Assembly: GCA_964648365.1 (NCBI GenBank) | Contig: CAZYLK010000121.1 | Location: 1-18,731 of the forward strand | Direction: 5' to 3' | Source: SURF-32 sp964648365 | GTDB taxonomy: Bacteria > Planctomycetota > Phycisphaerae > UBA1845 | DNA: 18,731 nucleotides | In this document: one piece after another, positions 1-4,364 of the stretch | Numbering within the stretch: the stretch's first letter is position 1 | Layout of the letters: every line of letters begins with the position of its first letter | The notes under the pieces: generated by a model | What the model saw: only the letters and a program-made list of their open reading frames with translations | What the model was told of the DNA's origin: nothing | Database searches by the model: none | Translations under genes and position numbers: made by a program

Positions 1-668
1 GCGTGCATCTTCTGTGAGAGGTCGGGCGGGGTGATGGCGTCGTGCTCGCCGACGATGACCAGCGTGTGAACTTCGATGTTCTGGAGAGTGGGGCGGGAAT
101 CGGGCCGCTCGGCCATGCCGCGCAGGGCGGCGGCGACGGCGCGGCGGTCGGTGCCGGCCATGATGCGGTGCCATTCGTCTTTGAGCGCGGCCGGTGCGTC
201 CGGGGCGAACAACTTGTCGCGCATGCCGGCGGCGACGACCTCGCTGCCCTCGGCCATGACCTTATCGGCCGTCTCGCGTCGCGTTTTCGCTGCGTCCGGA
301 GCGTCCGGCTCGGCCCGCGTGTCCGCCAGCACCAGCGCCCGGACGGCCGCGCCGTGGCGGCGGTAGAACTCGAACGCGACGTAGCCGCCCATCGACAGGC
401 CGACCACGACGACGGGCCGCGTCTCGCCGACCGCGTCCAGCAGGGCGCGCAGGTCATCGGCAAAGTCGGACATGCGAGCGGTCTCGGCGACCGCGCTGCG
501 GCCGAAGCCTCGCAGGTCGGGGATGATGAGCTTATGCGTGGCCGACAGCGGCTCGATCATGTGCGCCCAGAGCCTGCTCGAGAGCGGGAAGCCGTGAACG
601 AAGAGGATCGGGTCGCCGTCGCCGTGGGTTTCGTAGTAGAAGTCGAGGCCGTTGATGGGGGCGTTCAT
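1..668 (-). CDS. alpha/beta hydrolase, C-terminus cut by window edge
   Basis: An open minus-strand frame starts at ATG 668 and runs off the left edge after 222 codons. The protein begins MNAPINGLDFYYETHGDGDP. It has the alpha/beta-hydrolase oxyanion segment VHGFPLS (residues 24-30), the nucleophile elbow GLSMGG with Ser92, and an acid-loop strand VIVGEHD ending in Asp210. The catalytic His should lie beyond the window. A cytoplasmic serine hydrolase of the esterase/haloperoxidase-like branch is the likely identity; the substrate cannot be told. A GGAG sits 9 nt before the ATG, which supports this start. Upstream lies AT-rich tandem repeat DNA, so any promoter must lie in or beyond it. A plus-strand ORF over the same bases is an antisense shadow. 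Confidence 0.9.
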   Translation of the reverse strand, partial: MNAPINGLDFYYETHGDGDPILFVHGFPLSSRLWAHMIEPLSATHKLIIPDLRGFGRSAVAETARMSDFADDLRALLDAVGETRPVVVVGLSMGGYVAFEFYRRHGAAVRALVLADTRAEPDAPDAAKTRRETADKVMAEGSEVVAAGMRDKLFAPDAPAALKDEWHRIMAGTDRRAVAAALRGMAERPDSRPTLQNIEVHTLVIVGEHDAITPPDLSQKMH

Positions 669-685
669 GGGGGGAGTCTCCAGAA

Positions 686-770
686 AATAACGAATGTCGA
701 ATAGCGCCAGAATAGCGAATGTCGAATAGCAACAGAATAGCGAAGGTCGAATAGCGAATAACGAATGAAG
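686..770. repeat. AT-rich 25-bp tandem repeat, left arm of composite repeat
   Basis: Three tandem copies of a 25-bp unit begin at 686, 711 and 736. They are built from the words AATAGCGAAT and GTCGAATAGC. The block ends with a degenerate tail, AATAACGAATGAAG (757-770). That 14-mer recurs as an exact reverse complement at 1417-1430, so this block and the one next to gatD face each other. It directly abuts the 5' end of the hydrolase gene and is the most AT-rich sequence nearby. Confidence 0.85.
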
Positions 771-800
771 AGAGTATCCCGTCAACAGCGGCTCCGAAAT

Positions 801-1013
801 GCCCCGAAGGGGCGATACACGCCAGCCCGGGGCAGAGCGAAGCGCCGCCCCGGGTTGCGTGCGGAAACTGCCAGCAGCCCTGAAAGGGCGGCACAGGCGG
901 TCGAGGATTAGTCGTCACGCGAGGTTGTGTCGCCCTTTCAGGGCTCCGCTTCGATCGGCGCACCGTACCCAGGGCGTTGCCCTGGGCTGGTATGTTGCGG
1001 CCCCGTTGGGGCG
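801..1013. repeat. head-to-head inverted repeat of about 90 bp, each half with two hairpins
   Basis: Two diverged copies of a unit of about 90 bp lie in opposite orientation (801-895 and 926-1013). The inner edges are an exact 15-bp inverted repeat (876-890, AGCCCTGAAAGGGCG, against 931-945), extendable to about 21 pairs with wobbles and a loop of about 30 nt. Each half contains a large hairpin (left 826-833/847-854 CCCGGGGC/GCCCCGGG; right 968-975/979-986 CCCAGGGC/GCCCTGGG) and an outer hairpin GCCCC-GAA-GGGGC (801-813) or GCCCC-GTT-GGGGC (1000-1012). The halves differ in sequence but keep pairing, which suggests that structure is conserved. No protein is coded here; ORFs crossing it are spurious. 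Confidence 0.85.
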
Positions 1014-1066
1014 GGTCGGGAACCTGTCGTCCCGGTTCGGATTGTGTCACTGCGTGTCGTGTCACG

Positions 1067-1358
1067 TCCGCTCCCTGACGGTCGCGGTTCTGATTGCGGC
1101 GTGCCGTGCTCTGCCGCGGCCCGCTCCCTGACGGTCGCGGTTCTGATTGCAGCGTGCCGTGCTCTGCCGCGGCCCGCTCCTGACGGTCGCGGTTCTGATT
1201 GCAGCGTGCCGTGCTCTGCCGCGGCCCGCTCCCTGACGGTCGCGGTTCTGATTGCGGCGTGCCGTGCTCTGCCGCGGCCGGCTCCTGACGGTCGCGGTTC
1301 TGATTGCGGCGTGCCGTGCTCTGCCGCGGCCCGCTCCCTGACGGTCGCAGCTCTGATT
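1067..1358. repeat. 52/53-bp tandem repeat array, six copies
   Basis: The core word CTGACGGTCGCGGTTCTGAT recurs six times, with its GACG at 1077, 1130, 1182, 1235, 1287 and 1340 (periods 53, 52, 53, 52, 53). The last copy is slightly diverged (GTCGCAGCTCT). The length change comes from CTCCCTGACG against CTCCTGACG, which alternates from copy 2 onward. Between cores lies GTGCCGTGCTCTGCCGCGGC. The array is open in several frames on both strands only because it is GC-rich and repetitive. It is not a CRISPR array: the units are contiguous and have no variable spacers. Confidence 0.9.
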
Positions 1359-1416
1359 GCGGGCGCTCTCTTATCCACCTTCGGCGGACGGTTCGGATCG
1401 GGGCGACCTTCGTCAT

Positions 1417-1452
1417 CTTCATTCGTTATTCTTAATTCGCTATTCGCTATTC
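1417..1452. repeat. AT-rich inverted arm of composite repeat
   Basis: The word CTTCATTCGTTATT (1417-1430) is the exact reverse complement of 757-770. It is followed by further ATTCGCT words matching the complement of the left 25-bp units. The arm ends 5 bp before the gatD stop codon. It therefore closes the composite repeat that fills the whole interval between the hydrolase start and gatD. Confidence 0.75.
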
Positions 1453-1457
1453 GGTTC

Positions 1458-2858
1458 CTACCGCTTTATCGTTCGCAGAAACTCCTGCACCTCCGGGATC
1501 GCGCCCTGGAAGACGAGATACCCGTTATAGGGTTCGCGCGACGTGATTTCATCGCCGACCGGGGTCAGCATCAGGTCGCGGACTTTGTCGCGGTCGTCGG
1601 TCTGGCCCAATGCCCAGCAAAGCTTCATGTAGGCGACTTCGGGCAGCATGTTGGACGCCGGCACCACGCCCAGGCCCATGATTTCGCGGCCGGTCTCGTA
1701 GACGTACATCTGCACGTAGCCCCACAGCGTCTGTACGGTCATGTAGATGTGGACGCCGGCGTCGGTGGCGCGTTTGATGGCCGGGTAGAGCGGCTTGTTG
1801 ATGTGGCCCAGGCCGGTGCCCGCGATGACGATGCCGCGGTAGCCTTTCTCCACGATGGCGTCGACGAGGTCGGGCTTCATGCCGGGGTAGTAATAGAGAA
1901 TCGTAACGCGGTCCTCGAAGGTCGGCGTGATCGTGACTTCGCGGTCGTCGCGGCGGCGGCGGTAGTCGGTGCGGAGGTGTCTTAGGCCGTCGGCGTCGCA
2001 CATGGCGACCGGAATGTCGCCCAGCGTGCGGAAGGTCGAGCGGTAGGACGAGTGCATCTTGCGGACACGCGTTCCGCGGTGGAGCAGGCCGTACTGGTCG
2101 GAGGTCGGGCCGAACATGCAGACGAGCACTTCGGCGATGTCGCCCTCGGCCGCGGCCTTGACGGAGTTGATCAGGTTAATGGCGGCGTCGGACGAAGGGC
2201 GGTCCGACGAACGCTGCGAGCCGACCATCACGATCGGCACCGGCGGGTTTTGCACCATGAAGGTCAGCACGGCCGCGGTGTGGTGCATGGTGTCGGTGCC
2301 GTGGCCGATGACGATGCCGTCGACGCCGGCGCGGATTTCCTCGCCGATGCGGTTGGCCAGCACCACGTACTGCTCCTTCGACATGTTCTCGCTGAAGACG
2401 CCGAAGAGCTTGTCCGTGCGGAGATTGCAGATGTCGGCCAGTTCGGGCACGGAGCCGTAGAGCTCGCCGGGTGAGAACGCCGGAATGACCGCCCCGGTTC
2501 GGTAGTCGAGCCGGCTGGCGATGGTGCCGCCGGTGCCGAGCAGCACGACGTTGGGTTTCTTCGGATCGGTGGGAAATTCCTTCTCGGGGATCTTGTAATG
2601 AGCCTCGCGCCGGCCGGTCTCCGTCATCGAGGTGACGGTTTCGGCGGCGAGGCCGATGTTGTAGCCGGTAACGAGCTTGAGCACGATGTGCAGGTCGTCG
2701 GCGGTCTCGCTGCGCGGCAGGATCAGGCCCTCGAAGCGGCCGTTGGTCGTGTCCACGGTGACCTCGGACCAGACGCCGACGTTGTGCTTTGACAGCGTGT
2801 CGGCGGCGCGGCCGCGGTAGCCCTTGAGTTTGTCGGAGGCGGGAGCGGTAGTCGTCAT
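1458..2858 (-). CDS. gatD: glutamyl-tRNA(Gln) amidotransferase subunit D-like (GatD), asparaginase family
   Basis: The 466-aa protein starts at ATG 2858 (MTTTAPASDKLKGYRG); upstream codons in the frame lie in repeat DNA. Residues 10-75 match the small N-terminal beta domain that distinguishes GatD from plain L-asparaginases. An asparaginase-type glutaminase domain follows, with TGGTIAS (109-115, catalytic Thr112), GHGTDT (185-190, Thr188/Asp189) and HRGTRVRK ending in Lys267. In archaea GatD releases ammonia from Gln or Asn and passes it to GatE, which converts Glu-tRNA(Gln) to Gln-tRNA(Gln). No gatE is in this window, so pairing with GatE elsewhere or a stand-alone amidohydrolase role are both possible. 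It is cytoplasmic. It has no clear Shine-Dalgarno sequence. A GatD-like call is strong; GatDE function in this organism is inference. Confidence 0.85.
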   Translation of the reverse strand: MTTTAPASDKLKGYRGRAADTLSKHNVGVWSEVTVDTTNGRFEGLILPRSETADDLHIVLKLVTGYNIGLAAETVTSMTETGRREAHYKIPEKEFPTDPKKPNVVLLGTGGTIASRLDYRTGAVIPAFSPGELYGSVPELADICNLRTDKLFGVFSENMSKEQYVVLANRIGEEIRAGVDGIVIGHGTDTMHHTAAVLTFMVQNPPVPIVMVGSQRSSDRPSSDAAINLINSVKAAAEGDIAEVLVCMFGPTSDQYGLLHRGTRVRKMHSSYRSTFRTLGDIPVAMCDADGLRHLRTDYRRRRDDREVTITPTFEDRVTILYYYPGMKPDLVDAIVEKGYRGIVIAGTGLGHINKPLYPAIKRATDAGVHIYMTVQTLWGYVQMYVYETGREIMGLGVVPASNMLPEVAYMKLCWALGQTDDRDKVRDLMLTPVGDEITSREPYNGYLVFQGAIPEVQEFLRTIKR

Positions 2859-2864
2859 GGCGGA

Positions 2865-2893
2865 ACTGTAGCGGCGGGTGGAGCGCGAGCCAA
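2865..2893 (-). promoter_or_regulatory. candidate sigma70-type promoter of gatD, possibly leaderless
   Basis: On the minus strand TTGGCT (2893-2888) and TACAGT (2870-2865) are separated by 17 bp. Each matches the consensus at four of six bases. Transcription would start about 7 nt after the -10 box, at or next to the gatD ATG at 2858. This agrees with the lack of a ribosome binding site. It is inferred from sequence only. Confidence 0.4.
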
Positions 2894-2925
2894 TCGTCCG
2901 GCCGCATGGGGCGCCTGTGACACAT

Positions 2926-3007
2926 GTGGCACCGGTTGGCAACCGGTGATCCGTCTGGCATCGGGTTGCAACCGGCGATCCCGTGTGGCACCAGTTTGCA
3001 GCCGGTG
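2926..3007 (-). repeat. three palindromic repeats (GTGGCACCGGTT family), minus orientation
   Basis: Three degenerate copies lie at 2926-2948, 2955-2977 and 2983-3007, with the TGGCA word at 29- and 30-bp steps. The first reads GTGGCACCGGTTGGCAACCG plus GTG and forms a hairpin CACCGGTT/AACCGGTG. They are the reverse complement of the family seen at 3114-3155 and at 17152-17242. Their GTGGCAC end faces gatD. Confidence 0.8.
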
Positions 3008-3062
3008 TCTTGAGCGACCGAGCTGTGGGCGGTTACGGCGGCAGTCGCTGCGCCGGCCAACT

Positions 3063-3090
3063 CCCGCCTTGAAAGACGGGGCTCTGAGGG
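3063..3090 (-). repeat. stem-loop repeat with CTCAGAGCCCC motif
   Basis: The segment CCCGCCTTGAAAGACGGGG followed by CTCTGAG is the reverse complement of the stem-loop at 17111-17139 (CTCAGAGCCCC then GCCTTTCACGGCGGGG) and of a third copy at 17251-17280. It lies between the two oppositely oriented palindrome sets in the gatD-rhomboid interval. Confidence 0.7.
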
Positions 3091-3098
3091 TGGTGCGG

Positions 3099-3170
3099 GT
3101 CACAAGCGGCTTGCGCCGGTTACAAACCGGCTTACACCGGTTACAAACCGGTGCCCCATGGTGCCACATG
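3099..3170 (+). repeat. palindromic repeats (CACCGGTTACAAACCGGTG family), plus orientation
   Basis: A partial copy (3099-3112) and two fuller copies (3114-3134 and 3135-3155, 21-bp step) contain CCGGTTACAAACCGG. They are followed by GTGCCCCATG and GTGCCACATG, the tail that also follows the hairpins between hslU and hslV. The last ATG of this tail (3168-3170) is the rhomboid start codon. Confidence 0.8.
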
Positions 3171-4067
3171 CCAATACACCGCCCCGAACCTGACCGCACC
3201 GTCTTCCTTGCTGACTCCCGGCATGAGTGCGCCGAGCATGCGCTGGTGCTGCAAACCGCGGGGATTCCGTCGAGGGTCGTGCAGACGCCCGACGGATTCG
3301 CCCTCGTGGTTGCGGCGGCGCACGTTGACCACGCGCTTGCCGAACTGGAGGCGTATGCCGACGAAAACGTGCCCGATCCACCCGCTGATGAGGCTGAGCC
3401 GGATCGCGGGAGCGGCTGGCCGGGGGTGATTGCGTACGCGGCGGTGCTCGTCGTCGTCGCGGTTCTGCGCGAGTGGACTTCGTTCCCGATTAACTGGTCG
3501 CAGTGGGGATACACCGATGCCGGCCTGATCCGCGCCGGGCAGTGGTGGCGGACCATCACGGCGCTGACGCTACATGCCGACGGTGGACACCTCATCGGTA
3601 ACCTCTTCTTCGGCGCCCTGTTCGGCGTGTTCGTGGGCCGACGTCTTGGATCCGGGCTGGCGTGGCTGAGCATCCTCGCCGCGGGAGCGTTGGGCAACCT
3701 CCTGAATGCGTGGATGCAGCCGCCGGAGCATACGTCCATCGGCGCATCCACGGCCGTGTTCGGCGCGCTGGGGATGCTTACCGCCGATGCCCTCGCCCAG
3801 CGCCGCCGGGCCGGCCGCGGAGGGGCGCAGCGCTGGCTGCCGATCGTCGGCGGGGTCGTGCTGCTCGGATACACCGGCACGGGCGGCATCCGTACGGATG
3901 TGATCGCTCATATCACGGGCTTCCTCTCCGGCATCTTGCTCGGCGCCCTCTACAGCCGCCTGGGCGGACGCCTGCTGCCGTCGAGCCGGGGGCAGGCACT
4001 GGCCGGGGCTGCGGCGGTCGCGATCGTCGCGGGTTCTTGGTTGCTGGCGCTGCGCGCCGGCGCGTAA
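3168..4067 (+). CDS. rhomboid-family intramembrane serine protease
   Basis: A 299-aa membrane protein. Residues 10-70 form a small soluble alpha/beta region (VFLADSRHECAEHALVLQTA...) resembling the DUF2007-type domain often joined to such proteins. A rhomboid core follows from about residue 85. It has His136/His141 and Asn145 in HADGGHLIGN (TM2 region), the nucleophile Ser194 in IGASTAVFG, and His248 in VIAHITGF, so the Ser-His dyad is intact. Rhomboids cleave membrane-spanning substrates inside the bilayer. ATG 3168 is the only sensible ATG, because the soluble domain begins about residue 10. It has no Shine-Dalgarno sequence, and both the start codon and the first four codons (MPIH) look repeat-derived. 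It is divergent from gatD. The substrate is unknown. Confidence 0.9.
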   Translation: MPIHRPEPDRTVFLADSRHECAEHALVLQTAGIPSRVVQTPDGFALVVAAAHVDHALAELEAYADENVPDPPADEAEPDRGSGWPGVIAYAAVLVVVAVLREWTSFPINWSQWGYTDAGLIRAGQWWRTITALTLHADGGHLIGNLFFGALFGVFVGRRLGSGLAWLSILAAGALGNLLNAWMQPPEHTSIGASTAVFGALGMLTADALAQRRRAGRGGAQRWLPIVGGVVLLGYTGTGGIRTDVIAHITGFLSGILLGALYSRLGGRLLPSSRGQALAGAAAVAIVAGSWLLALRAGA

Positions 4068-4364
4068 CCGTTCGAAAGCCGGGTGTCTGCGCGCCATTTC
4101 GCTGAGGCCGGCGCGGCATCGCCCCCGTGAGCGCCGTATTGACGGTGGTGGCACCGCTTCCTCAGGCCGCCAGGCCGGCGCCGGGCGGTCCTCGGGCCGC
4201 GCCGGCGTGCCTCGCGGACCCGCTTCCGGGGGGCGCTGCCATCGACCTTGTGCGCGGCGTCCCCGCCAGGCGCTCCACCCGCTACAATCCGCTCTGCGGC
4301 GCCGCGGTGATGGCTGGCGCGCGACGCCGCGTCGTCGATGCCGCCGCGCCGAAGGCCCGATCGC
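4068..4364 (+). other. gene-free interval with a TACAAT box before the glycosyltransferase gene
   Basis: No convincing gene is seen in these roughly 300 bp; a GTG-started 81-codon frame at 4127 overlaps the next gene, is Ala/Pro/Arg-rich and is not believed. TACAAT at 4283-4288 resembles a -10 element about 77 bp before the downstream start, but there is no good -35 at a normal distance. GTGGCACCG at 4148-4156 may be a remnant of the GGTGCCAC repeat family. Confidence 0.35.

Noticed and set aside
1067..1358. CRISPR or repeat-protein coding reading of the 52/53-bp array
   Set aside because: Units are contiguous without variable spacers. The step changes between 53 and 52 bp, so no reading frame is kept from copy to copy. 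Frames are open on both strands because the DNA is GC-rich.
532..1422. 296-codon minus-strand frame rich in SEPRPSGSG-like repeats
   Set aside because: It translates the tandem array and hairpin element and then runs out of frame over the hydrolase gene; it has no start signal and no protein-like pattern.
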